Shown here: positions 34,301-44,739 of the stretch, piece after piece
Layout of the letters: every line of letters begins with the position of its first letter
Numbering within the stretch: the stretch's first letter is position 1
Assembly (NCBI GenBank): GCA_031308135.1
Contig: JAHLJT010004567.1
Span: forward strand, 39,083,857 to 39,147,856
Source of the DNA: Acheta domesticus
Taxonomy: Eukaryota > Arthropoda > Insecta > Orthoptera > Gryllidae
Reading direction: 5' to 3'
DNA: 64,000 bases
Translations under genes and position numbers: made by a program
Notes under the pieces: model-generated
Told to the model about the DNA's origin: nothing
Databases searched by the model: none
Seen by the model: only the letters and a program-made list of their open reading frames with translations

Positions 34301-36880
34301 AAATAGGTATACTGTCCTTTCTTAAGATATATTTTTGATGAATATATAGCATTAAGAAAAATATATCTTCAATATTGCAATTGTAAGTAAAACGCGGAAA
34401 AAAGTTAAAATTTCGCAATTCTTAAAAATTCAGGGACTTGAACTGCAAATGCTACCAGCAGCACTCTCGTTATTCCTACATACGATGCGTTTCTGAGACA
34501 ATGTTTAAAATAGTTAATGAACTGCCTGTGTATATCTTCAGGCACATTTGTGTAAAAACTATTCATACTTTCGAAAAATTGGAAATTACCGTTATTTGAA
34601 AATCTGATTTTGATGAATCGATTCCATTAAGAAAAATTTTCAATCTTTGTTATTGTTCAGTATCTTCCTACAACTGCTACTTTGAAGATATATTTTTTTA
34701 TTAATGAAATATATTCATTAACAACAGATCTTAAAATAAGATCATGTTGAATTTTTTTTAAAATATGAGTATTTTGGAGTATTTTGGCGTCAATAGTTAG
34801 TAGACCGCTCGAAAATCCTCTGCTTTGTGAGCGTAAAATGAGTGATTTCAAGCTGTTGGATGTTACGTAAGTAAGAATTTGTATATTATTTCATATTTTT
34901 TATTCGTTTCTTACATTGTAACTTTTCTGATACGTTTACCAATTAATCTTTTAGAAACTATTTAAAACCTATTTGAAATGGTATATGAAATAAAAATTGC
35001 TAGCCTTCTGGGAATATCGAATTGGAATGCAGCAATGGCATTCCGCGTCGCAACTCGCGAATTTCTGTGAATTCCATCTCATTGTTCTGACATGATTTAG
35101 CTGTATTGAAAACAGTTATAACTGTCGAAGTTGTGGTGATATTTGCTAGAAAATATTTAGTTTTCGCACGAAATGTTCTACAAATAATTTTTACGAAAAA
35201 TGACGGCTGAGATGTGTTAATTCGGAGAGAAATTGCGGTATAAAAAGTGTTACATAATCATTACTAAAGGAGAGAAAGTACGTGCTGTTTTAGCACTTCT
35301 AGTTTCCTCGAAGATAAGTTTTCGTTCTTGTTTCTTATATATTGTCCTTTTTTCTTGGGACGCGTATTTATAAAGAAGGATGTGGATAATTAACTTACAA
35401 CAGGAAACTCATGATGATACTGTTCCGTTTTTATAAACATTGTGCGCAAATGCAGAAATTACAATATTCTTCTAAATGATACCATGTTTGCAACAAATTA
35501 CATTCATCCCCACAATTGTGACGTCATCTTCACTCGTGTTTCTACTTGTGCACTTGTCTAATAACATGCTGTAATAATAACCCTTCTGTGTTTGCTCTGT
35601 GCCTTTCATTTTGTTCAAATAACAGGAGATGCTTAATTGTTTTAATGATGGTGTGTTTTTTCGTGCACTCATTTACAGATCTTAAATGTAAACTCACTCA
35701 CTAAAATGACGTAAGTAATTCTTAACCAAATCTGCAGACAAAACATTTTTTAAATACCAAATCATAGTGATTGGGAATAAAACATTATTAGACACTTGAC
35801 CTATTATTTCTTCGATTCAGCTTGGAGATTCATCTCCCACAAAAATGCTTGTTTTGATCGTGCACGTGCGTTTTCAATGGATTACGCATTCCGCAGGTTT
35901 CGACGTCTTGACAGCCGCGTGCGCCTGAGTTCACTCCTTTCTAAGAAGTGATTCGAATCTCGCATTTGAAATGTCACGAAGGATGTTATTTGTGCTGTAA
36001 ATTATAATGGACACTTCTCGTGATAGTGATCACTCTTTTACACTTTCTGTTTTGTAATGTGTTGACATTTAAATGTAAATAAGTAGATTATCTTTTGGAG
36101 ACTCGTGTGATGTACAAACTCACAATTAACACAATGCGCAGGTCCTGCGATAAAATAAATGAATTCTCAATTTTTTCAGTAAACGACTTTGTTCCTTCGC
36201 TGATTTGAGAACTATGAATAAAATAATGATTTTCACCAATTAAAACGTTGAGTGTTAATTAAATAATATTTTACGAAAAAAATATGATTTAACATTACAG
36301 AAAAGTCGTATTGTGTGCTATTCCGCTTTGTAGAATTGTATGCATTTCTAAATGATCATTCAGTGAATATTAGCATTATTGTACATCAATATTACGGACT
36401 CGTGGTTTGAACTATGCTTCGTAAAGAGATGTAATGAGATTGTGTGAGAGTTATGTGCACAATTTTTCAACACTCCAAAATCATTGTCTTGAAACAACCC
36501 AGTTTGCCGCAAAGTTATAAAACTAATATTGATTTGATGATATGAATAGAAACTCCTACCTAATAGTATCTGAAAGTTTGAAAACGGAAAATGAGAAAAT
36601 GGCCCGAGATACCTACCGAACGGAAAAGATGGAAGAAGAGAAGATACTTGTCACAAAGCAAATTGTGTAGGAAAGAGAAGCAAAACGAAGATAAAAATAA
36701 TAATAATGATAAAAGCGCGCATATAAAGGGAAACTTCTTTGAATTAAATTTTTGTGATCACAATTCAATAAAACAATGTAAAGAATTTTCAACTTCAGAA
36801 CTATAAATGACGATGATGCGTTGCATAATAGAATGCACGTCGAGGGTGTATTAATACAACTTTATACTCTTTATTGAATC
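31320..36880. other. Long AT-rich stretch, no gene recognised
   Basis: The largest featureless block in the window. Longest ORFs: 31522-31791 plus (89 codons, hydrophobic, unrecognised), 36591-36806 plus (Lys/Arg-rich, AT-biased) and 35472-35672 minus. 34140-34750 holds loosely repeated words (GATGAAT...ATTAAGAAAAAT) suggesting an old repeat. 33280-33960 is particularly AT-rich and recalled mitochondrial DNA, but no mitochondrial gene could be read. Confidence 0.45.
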
Positions 36881-36885
36881 ACTTT

Positions 36886-37042
36886 GGGGTCATCCATAAA
36901 TTACGAAACGCTAAGGGGGAAGGCAGGGGGTCTGTGGCAACCTTACATAGGGGTTCAAGCGCATGTTACGGGTGCGTTGCAAGGAGAGAGGGGGGTATTG
37001 AAAATACTCGAAATTTTCGTTACGTAATTTATGGACGGTCCC
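36886..37042. mobile_element. MITE with TIR GGGGTCATCCATAAATTACG
   Basis: 157 bp with left end GGGGTCATCCATAAATTACG and right end, inverted, GGGACCGTCCATAAATTACG. T-runs lie on both sides (TTT), so the target duplication cannot be fixed. Short elements with a CCATAAATTACG-type terminus are common in arthropod genomes. The short ORF across it (36874-37104) is incidental. Confidence 0.8.
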
Positions 37043-37049
37043 TTTTCAT

Positions 37050-37510
37050 ATTTCGTACTTACATTAGAATAGTGAAGAAATATAATTGTTTATCTTTTGA
37101 TTGATAGATGTAACGAAAATAGTCTTACGTTTTGTATAAACCTCATTTTTGTGAATACTATTTAATCTTAGTTGCATCCACTACAAAATTCTAAACTTTT
37201 ATGACATTTATTTCTAATTTCAGAGATGTTATTACCATTTTCAGAGACACAATAACTTTCATAGCAACGGGAAACAACACATTAATAACTAATTAACATA
37301 TCTTATTATGAAGCATTTTTGAACCTTTTCTATGAAGCATTTTTGTGAACATTTCGTTCAGCAATTAATGTGCAGTAAGTATTTCAATTTGTGATATCAA
37401 TTTGAAACGAATATAAGAATGTTTGAACGCGAGGAATAAAGAAAGCCAGAAAATAGTAAGGGGACTAGATCGTACATAGAATGGAAGGAGTAGGCAAATA
37501 AAAGTATTCT
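37050..37510. other. AT-rich sequence upstream of exon candidate
   Basis: No ORF or repeat. It ends in an acceptor-like TTCATTTGACAG at 37519. Confidence 0.45.
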
Positions 37511-37519
37511 TCATTTGAC

Positions 37520-37688
37520 AGGGACTTTGCAACGGTACCGCGGTGTAGAACATACAGGGCGACGCACTGTGCAGCAGCTCGAGTACCACATGGCTGACGA
37601 GGAGCAGTTGCTCCTACTCTACAGCTGCGGCGCCATCTGCGTGTACACGCTGCAGCTGCGGCGTCTCCGATCGCGTACTGTGCTACTC
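37520..37688 (+). CDS. Candidate internal coding exon, unknown protein
   Basis: An acceptor-like TTGACAG ends at about 37519 (a second, ACATACAG, ends at about 37558) and a donor CTC|GTAAGC follows 37688. In the single open frame the central part reads HMADEEQLLLLYSCGAIC and then VYTLQLRRLRSRT. The third codon positions are almost all G or C from about 37575 to 37670 while positions one and two are ordinary, and the flanks are AT-rich; this is what a real exon looks like and is hard to explain by base composition alone. Two other frames are broken by stops. I do not recognise the family. Phase and true boundaries are uncertain, and a retrocopy or decayed exon is possible. Confidence 0.42.
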
Positions 37689-37689
37689 G

Positions 37690-38800
37690 TAAGCCTTGCC
37701 AATTGCCTCCACATACTAAGACATACTACTTTGCACAATTTATTTTAATACAATACTGACTTGCGCTCTAAGGTCACATCAAGGGAAAATAAACAATATT
37801 TAATAACAGTTTGTAATTTTCCTTTCAAGGAAATTTGTAGTAGTTTGTGTATTCAAATGGGAAATTATGCTTGTTCTGCTATTTGTCGCATGAAATCAAA
37901 AATCATAAAAAATGGAAGAGAAATATTAAAAAATAGGGATATACTTGGCCAAAGAATTTTATTCTGATATTTTAGGTCTGATACATTAGAGAGCCTAATT
38001 TCTTAGGGAATGAATAAGTACCAATTCATTATTTCGTGTTTGCTAGGCAATGATATAAATAAATCCTGATGGTAGAATCTTTGTCATTGTGGAAAAATAT
38101 TTATTCATAGATTTATTTAAATCAGTCATGTTTTATACGTCATGTTCAGAACAATGCTCACGAAATCAGTATGATACGAAATGTTATTTACACAAATAAG
38201 AAGTGTGTTTATTATGTTGATGAGCTAATATTTTTATTTACATTAACATTTTATATAATTTATATAATTGTATATTTATATAATATTAAATATGTCTTTA
38301 CCATTCAATTAAATCGATATTAATCTTAATTTCGATTAAAAATATTGAACAATGTGCAGTTTATTCGACCAGAAATTTTCATTACTGCTAATTTGGAACT
38401 GGCTTTACGGGGTGCGTTACGTTTTGACCATCGATTTCGTATTTTAAATTAATTTTTTTATTTGCTACCTGTTCAATTTCATTTCAATTTTACACGGAGT
38501 TTAATACAATACTACAAAACGTAGAGGCAATATGTCAGCATTTAATTTACAAATAAATAGTTGCCGATAATTTAATAAAAGTGCTGTGACCAACTTTACT
38601 TATGTAATTCGACAAATAATAATGAAAACCGAAAATTGAAATAAAGCAAATTTCAATTAATGGAGGACGAAAAATATCTTTTGAAAAACGTGGTTCGAGG
38701 ATGAGGAACATAGTTTTGACCTAGTGTAATGGTTTCAAAAATGAAGTTAATAAGATGTTACAAAAATGTTTTGTGAAGTTACGCACGAACGATTTGAAAG
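37690..38800. other. AT-rich sequence, possible intron
   Basis: No ORF with coding bias, no island and no shared repeat. If the neighbouring exon candidates belong together this would be intronic. Confidence 0.4.
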
Positions 38801-38804
38801 AACG

Positions 38805-39092
38805 TTTTGGCCATCGACTTCCACGGCTGTACCAGCGTGTTGGCCGGGAGCGTCCTCGCCGGTGTGGCGCCGGCCGCGGTGTGGGTGCGGAGGGGGCGGC
38901 GGCGGCGGGAGGCGAGACAAGCGCGGCGACGGGAGGGGGCCGATAGCGCCGGCGATTGTTTTCTGCGGCCCCCTGTAATGAAATGTTGCGTCGACCGCCG
39001 GCCGATCGTAATCGAATGCCTCCGACAGGTTCCGAGCGACGATGGCTGCGGAGGCGGCGGCGGCGCTGGCTCTGCAGACCCACGCCACCGAC

Positions 39093-39134
<42 letters not shown>

Positions 39135-39295
39135 ACCCGCCGCCGCCGCCAACCCGCCGCCGCGGTCGCTGACTTCCCGCTGCGAGGTATCGACTCATCT
39201 CGATTCGCCGCTTCCGCTGCGGGCGATGACGCTCAGCTGAAACCTCGCCGCTGCGTCCTCACCTCGTTGCTCTCGTTCGACACGATTCCTGCGTA
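38805..39295. promoter_or_regulatory. CpG island with candidate first exon
   Basis: About 490 bp of CpG-dense DNA with a (GCC)n run at 39095-39133. Long ORFs on both strands (up to 143 codons) are composition-driven, except for the plus-strand reading from 39042 described separately. Confidence 0.5.
39042..39187 (+). CDS. Candidate first coding exon (Ala/Pro-rich N-terminus)
   Basis: The start codon context is GCGACGATGG, a good match to animal initiation sites. The reading begins MAAEAAAALALQTHATDA, continues with about 13 prolines encoded by the GCC/CCG run, then TRRRRQPAAAVADFPLR, and meets a donor-like CGAG|GTATCG at about 39187. Many insect regulatory proteins begin with such low-complexity N-termini in CpG-island first exons. 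The non-repetitive flanks of the proline run have GC-rich third positions. Without the splice, the frame runs on to a stop at 39308. No family recognised. Confidence 0.33.
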
Positions 39296-39309
39296 CATTT
39301 GTCAGTGAC

Positions 39310-40640
39310 TGTGGACGGAGATATTGTTGTGACCATCGTAAATATACTTTTAAAAAATGAAGTGTCTCGAATTTGCTATCTTACTCGGTTCCTAAAGTAC
39401 AAATCGCAGAAACAAAAGAATTTGTACGTATTTCTCAATATCAACCATCTGCGAAAAAGTAAAAGACATATATTACGACATTTCACACTTACATGATCAC
39501 ACGCTTATCTTTTGACATGTATCAATGGAAGAACAGAATCTCTAGTATTAATGTTTCGTCCGATGTTTACAGCTGATACCATTGTTTTAGGGGATTGTGC
39601 ATCATCCACACAACGAACCTTGCATTTTTATTTTGAATACTATTCAAATTTCTGAGATCAAGGTATTAATTCACTGTTCAAAGCCTAAACATTTATATGA
39701 CAAATCAATGTAACACACTTTTTCTTCGAACATCGAAGGAAAAATGATTTGAAAAAAGATACATGGTTGACGGGATAAGTTGAAAAGAGATTCTTGATCC
39801 CCTCTTGAGTAATCAAATTCTTCGTGAACACTTTTGTTTTTATCTTAGCCGACAACCCTTTCAACTTCTGAAATCTTCAGGCATTACAAACTTTTTCTAA
39901 AATTTTAGTAATGTCGAAATGAGTTGACTAATTTGAACATAATATCTAGAATAGACTTAACGCTAGAAATATCTTGTATAGAATTAGTAAATAGGAAATT
40001 TCACTTACTTTAGCAAGAACAAAGGGTTCTACACATGAGTGACCTGCCTGAAACCGGAATTTTAGAATAACAATATCAAAATCTGCCCCAAAACTTGCAC
40101 ACTTGATGATTTATTTAGAAACGGTAATAAGATGATGATTTATTCTGTGTGTCTTTCCATGAAAATATGAGAACGGTGTCTTTCTTTGCTTGCGTTCTTA
40201 TCGCGTAATCGCGCATCAAAGTCTCCAGACTTTTCTTATAAAATTATTTTATTCATACACCTCTGAAGTCAGCATTTGCATGCCTGGACACTACATAATT
40301 TGCTGAATGTATAAAGAGACTACAATAATAAATAATATTTCGGATGACAGGACCGCCTAGATTCAAAATCCAATGAAAGATGATGTTTGTTGGAAAAGAT
40401 GGGTGTGGAATCTTCTGGATATGAATTCAGTATTTTTTTCAGATTCAGTGTTTCTATTAGCATAATTATATTCTTATATGATATTCTACTTTTATATTCG
40501 TTTTTATTCTACTAGTGTTTTTTGTCCTGAAATAAGACATAGGTTAACAATTGTTCCGAAGCATAAAATCTATGAACTGCTAAGTCTATATTGTGTGAAT
40601 TATATTGACGAACACAAGAGTTGTTAGTTCTCGCTATCTC
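39310..40640. other. AT-rich sequence, possible intron
   Basis: No supported feature between the two CpG islands. Confidence 0.45.
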
Positions 40641-41330
40641 AGTTGTAGCGGTTGTTGAACAGCGCTTGCACAACGCGGTGGCGGGTCGCCTTCCGTTGTC
40701 AGATGAGATGGACGCGACGATCTGCCGTCGGCGGTGACCCTCGCCCCCGCAGGCGGCGACCATTATGGTGTTTCCGCCCGCGAGGGGGTGGCGGCGGCGG
40801 CGGCGGCGGCGGGCGCGAAGGGGCGGGGGCCGTTCGTGGCTGGCTGCGCGGCCGGAATGTGTCTCTCGCCTTCCTTCGCCCCCTCACCCCGCCCCACCCG
40901 CCCCGCCCCGCTCCGCTTTCCCCTCCTGCTCCGCCGCCGCCGCCGCCTGGTGGAGGTTGTTGCCCCCGCCCGCTGCGGCGCGAGGCTCGCCGCCGCCGCC
41001 CCCGCCTCTCGCCGGCTGCTGTCGCGTGGCCGCTGATCGCTCTTCCCGGCCGGGGCCTCGCTCTGATCCAGTCTGCAGCGGGCCGGCTGCTCCGCTGCCC
41101 GCCCCGCCCCGCCCCTCGCCAACCCCCCGCTCCCCTCGCTCTACTGCTCACGCTGCCGCCGCCGCCGCTCCGCTCCCCTGCCGTCGCGAACACGCCTGGC
41201 GGCTGCCGTGTGGGCGGAGGCTGCGATGGTGGTGGCAGCGGTGCCCTGGCGGAGGCGGACGAACGATGGCGGTGTCCCAGAAGAAGGGAGCCGAGATGTC
41301 GATGATGTCGTGAGGGCCAGAGTCGATAGA
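40640..41330 (+). promoter_or_regulatory. Large CpG island, likely promoter
   Basis: The largest island of the window (about 690 bp): GGC and CCG runs, many Sp1-like CCCCGCCCC boxes at about 40895-40925 and 41100-41115. Composition-driven ORFs fill both strands (287 codons minus, 217 codons plus). At the right edge GC content falls gradually into purine-rich, transcribed-looking sequence, which suggests plus-strand transcription starting inside the island. Direction and start site are inference. Confidence 0.5.
41265..41312 (+). CDS. Short ORF, possible first coding exon
   Basis: CGAACGATGGCGG is a good initiation context. The reading MAVSQKKGAEMSMMS ends at TGA, but a donor-like TC|GTGAGG lies directly at the stop, so a spliced message could bypass it. 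It sits at the 3' edge of the CpG island, where a first coding exon or an upstream ORF would be expected. A longer overlapping reading starts at 41226 in another frame (43 codons). Confidence 0.22.
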
Positions 41331-41720
41331 AGTGTGTCAGAGACAAGGGGTAGATGAAGACTGAGACTGACTGTGCGATGTAAACGTACTGCATGCAAAG
41401 CGAAGTCGACGGCAAGCAGCTGTAGTGGAGCAGCTGTAGAGAAGCTATTGTAAGCTGCAGTGGCAATGGAATAACAGAAGCAACTGCCCTCATCAAAGAT
41501 CGCAAGAGTAGGGAACAACTAAAGAGCTTGAGGACGAGCACAGAGGTGTGAAAAACCGTCAAGATCTAATCTTATTACAGGAAGAACGTACGTTTTGTCG
41601 TGCTGCATGAAACGACAGTGATGTTGAATTTGCACCAGCGAAAGGACCATGCAAGATAGGCATAGGGACCGGAAGGTACTCTCAGACTCTCAATGTTCTA
41701 CAATAGCAAACGTTTCAGGT
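41330..41720 (+). other. Possible 5' leader or first exon continuation
   Basis: Purine-rich, moderate-GC sequence following the island, with repeated GCAGCTGTAG words at about 41417-41440. No long ORF. Donor-like sites occur at about 41545 (GAG|GTGTGA) and 41719 (CAG|GTGATA). Reads like an untranslated exon, but nothing proves transcription. Confidence 0.3.
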
Positions 41721-42730
41721 GATATGAGGTAGGGACTTTGAAGACAAAACTAAAGTCAGATAATTCAATTTTGATGCCTCCTGTTTGAAATTTACTAATT
41801 GGATTGAACACAGAGAATAATATGAATACTAAAGAGTTGAAAATTGGTCTTTTGTAATAAAACATGTATTTTAACCGATAATATTTGTGTATGTATTTCT
41901 ATCATTAAGGATAACATGAATTGAAAATATCTGGTAATTTTAAGGAATGTTGAAGCTGGTAAATAAATTTCGGTTTAAATTGTCGGATGAATGTTTTCTT
42001 CTTACTGCAGTATACACTTAGAAACTGAAAAGTGTTGCGACAGTGATCTAGTCGCAATAGAATGCTTTAATGATTTTGAAGCCTAATCCTTAAAAATATA
42101 ATTTGCTGAAATAAATTAATTATGGTAAAGCCTGTTAGGTACAGAGTTATCCCTGTAAATTCGAAGTATTTTGTAGTCCTCGAAAAATGTTGCCACGCAT
42201 TTTACAATGAAAAATATTAGATACAGATAGAACAGTTTATAGTAAAAATTGATTCATTATGTTATTTTAATGCCAAAAATAATAAATGTCGCGTTATGTT
42301 ACAAATGGTGGAGAAAGCACTATATACTTCATACTCTTACGATTGTTGACATCCATTACGACGCCGTTGATGATTCCTACTATATATTAGTGATTAACGA
42401 AATTCTTCGTGATTACGAACCTAACACGGAAATATCTTCAGAGTTTTCTCGTAACGATTGAATTACACATTTGCTCAAGTACTCAGCGTTTCTGAGTATT
42501 TATTAAATATAATCATCGTGCCTCACCCGGTCTATCCTGCCCATCCCTCTGCCATGTTTGTTACGAACATCGTTGGAACCACCCTCGTTGCTATGGGTAG
42601 CTGTAAAAAAATACATTGTTGTTAAAAGGGAGACCAAAAATGATTGTCTATTTGATGTTTGATTTATACAGGAATATTCTCTTGAATTAGATAAATCAAA
42701 CAATTCATATTTAATTAATTATATTTTATT
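41720..42730. other. AT-rich sequence, no feature seen
   Basis: Short AT-driven ORFs only. Confidence 0.5.
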
Positions 42731-42734
42731 TGCA

Positions 42735-43017
42735 TCTTGCATGAAACAACGTTTCGCGGCACAATTAGTCGCAGCTTCAGGTGTTCTGAGACATCTTCAG
42801 GTGTTAAGACTCCTCACTATCACTTTATCGTTAGGCTTTCTAATTTAGATGCTGTTGTTTGTTTCAGAAATGAATCTTCTTATTCTACTCCATTCCTTTT
42901 TAATTACATCTTAATAGTTTAACTTTTCTAAGCGTGATTTTAATGCTTTTCTTGTTTGTCTCAAAAGACCTGAAGATAGGATGAATTGGGTTGCGAAACG
43001 TTGTGTTTTATGCAAGG
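42735..43017. mobile_element. Inverted retroelement-tail pair
   Basis: TTGCATGAAACAACGTTTCG at the left is matched, inverted, by GCGAAACGTTGTGTTTTATG plus CAAGG at the right. Both sides also carry CTTCAGGT / ACCTGAAG. The CCTGA...GCGAAACG-type motif recurs at 54.07 kb and 61.53 kb. Inverted and truncated tails of this kind are frequent in Penelope-like and LINE insertions; the family assignment is inference. No coding sequence. Confidence 0.45.
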
Positions 43018-43383
43018 TACACGAGTTTTAAGCAAATGAAAATAATTTGAAAAAAAAGAATGTAAGTCCGACGATACACAAACTTTCGGTGAAAAAAATA
43101 GCATTAAAATCGCTTCAGCCGTTCCAGAGACTACCCCGATCAAACAACCAGACACAGACAAAACCTGTAGTAAAACGAATGAATTGGTTTTTATGTCATC
43201 TAAATACACACAAAATTATAAAGGGCCGTTATTTTGAAATCGCAGACCGACGCCTCAATTTTATTTATATACATCTCTCATCAGTGCTAAGAAATTAAAA
43301 AATAAACAAAAAACAACGTACAAGAGTAATTTCGTGCGGATACATCACGGAATGTGGATGATCTTAGCAGCCAAGATCATCCA

Positions 43384-43606
43384 CATGACTCCGGCCTACG
43401 ACTTCATTGAACTCTCCTCTAGGGAGGAAATTTATCAATCCAACAAGAAGAGCCAAGATCAACCACATGACTCCGGCCGCGGAAGCCTACGACTTTATTT
43501 AACTCGCCTCTACGGGGAGGAAATTTATCAATCCACCAAGAATTTCGGCACAGCCAAGATCATCCACATGACTCCGGCCGCGGAAGCCTACGACTTCACA
43601 TCACGG
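43384..43606 (-). repeat. Tandem array of retroelement tail sequence
   Basis: CATGACTCCGGCC recurs at 43384, 43466 and 43567, each followed by (GCGGAAG)CCTACGACTT. Between them GGAGGAAATTTATCAATCCA recurs twice. Read on the minus strand, GAAGTCGTAGGCTTCCGCGG is the start of the 129-bp insertion at 54031, so the array and that insertion belong to one family. The 233-codon plus ORF across this region (43334-44035) is a reading through the repeats. Confidence 0.65.
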
Positions 43607-43865
43607 CGTGGTTTGTGTGAGCGGCGAGGTCCATTCAGTTGGTTGTGTCGTTTGCATCCCACGTGCCCGGACGCAGCGCGCGGCCGAAGACCGTTAGCGA
43701 AGTGGGGGAGCGGCGTTGGAGGATTCGGGTTAGGCGAGATTCGGGCCAGCGCCGGGCCAGCGCCGGCCGTGCCGCCGCGCACGTCCGCACCCGCTCAGCC
43801 GCGCTTCCTCGGCCCGCGGCCCCGCGCCCCTCACACCCCCGGCACAACACCGCTCCACCGCAAAT
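43590..43865. promoter_or_regulatory. CpG island
   Basis: CpG-dense, with CGGGCCAGCGCCGGGCCAGC near 43742 and Pro/Ala-type readings on all frames. It abuts the tail array on its left side. Confidence 0.4.
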
Positions 43866-43984
43866 TTCGGATGCTGAGAAATTATTTATATAAAGGGGGA
43901 AAATCTGGTAAAATTGACTTGAGCAATAAATTGAATTTTTCAGATGCTCTTAATTATTTTATTATTTTTTTTTATCGCGAGGGG

Positions 43985-44015
43985 TGCCTCAGGGCATCAA
44001 CTGCTGTCGTATTTG
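43985..44015 (+). repeat. SINE family A head fragment
   Basis: GCCTCAGGGCATCAACTGCT matches the box A side of SINE A (GGCTCAGGGCATCAACTGAT at 61406). It is only about 30 bp and may be a truncated copy. Confidence 0.35.
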
Positions 44016-44097
44016 TCTACCACCTTAGCCAGTAAAACCTCCGCAATATGTTGAAAGGTTCATTCGTCTCGGCAGTGTTTTATACAGTTGCGAGTGC

Positions 44098-44320
44098 ATT
44101 ATGATCGTGCTGCCAGAAGTGAAACGTAAGCAAATTGTTGGGGCCGTTATAGTGAACTTTAATCACGGCTTCTGTAATCACAGTGGACGAAGTGTTAGGT
44201 ATTTCGCGAGGTACAGTGTCCAGAATTATGATCTGATACGACCGACGACGAAAGAAACTGTCGTACCAACGGAAACGGAAGAGAATGTCGTGCTATTCAG
44301 AAAGATTAATGTTGAATAGT
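44098..44320 (+). pseudogene. Tc1/mariner-type transposase N-terminal remnant
   Basis: Two frames carry adjacent pieces of a Tc1-like helix-turn-helix domain: VLPEVKRKQIVGA in the frame from 44101, then after a frame change VDEVLGISRGTVSRIM (about 44189-44236) followed by a stop. The second piece is the recognition-helix region (L-G-[IV]-S-R-[GA]-T-V-S) that binds the terminal inverted repeats in this superfamily. No DDE catalytic motifs follow. The copy is frameshifted, stopped and truncated, so it is dead. It ends directly at a TA-flanked MITE. Confidence 0.6.
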
Positions 44321-44321
44321 A

Positions 44322-44738
44322 TTAAGGTGACCGATATTTGTACAATGCAAAGGAGGAACAAAATTTAAGTGAAATGAACGACGTAAATAAATGAAAAAAA
44401 TATTTAAAACAAAAATACACTAATTATGCTTACTAATGATCCTTTTAATTATTTAATTAAACCAGTATTTTTCCATTGAAGGAATATTTATACATTGTTA
44501 GAATACTAGCATATTCTAACAATGTATTGGAAATTTCGGAACAAGGAATATCCTTCATATTGGATGTTACCGTAAGTGCTGCAGCAAGAGTATCAACATT
44601 TAATCGCGATTTCTCACTTGTTCAACTGTATTAAAACATAAGTTTTAAAATATCAAAAAGGAGAGGACTTTTCAAGGAAGGACGAAACCTACAAAAGAAG
44701 GACTGTCCTCTCTAAAGGAGGACGATTGGTCACCTTAA
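44322..44738. mobile_element. TA-flanked MITE (Tc1/mariner type)
   Basis: 417 bp with inverted ends TTAAGGTGACCGAT (left) and TTAAGGTGACCAAT (right, inverted), and TA immediately outside both ends, the target preference of Tc1/mariner elements. Internally a 38-bp hairpin (ATACATTGTTAGAATA against its inverse, 6-bp loop) lies at about 44490-44528. Noncoding. The transposase remnant immediately upstream is of the same superfamily, but whether it is related is unknown. Confidence 0.8.
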
Positions 44739-44739
44739 T

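Noticed and set aside
40652..41562. Long ORFs on both strands (287 and 217 codons) in the CpG island
   Set aside because: Pro/Arg/Gly/Ala low complexity from GC-rich composition; opposing strands and all frames are open at once.
43334..44035. 233-codon plus-strand ORF
   Set aside because: Crosses the retroelement-tail array and a CpG island; its repeated peptide segments mirror the DNA repeats.
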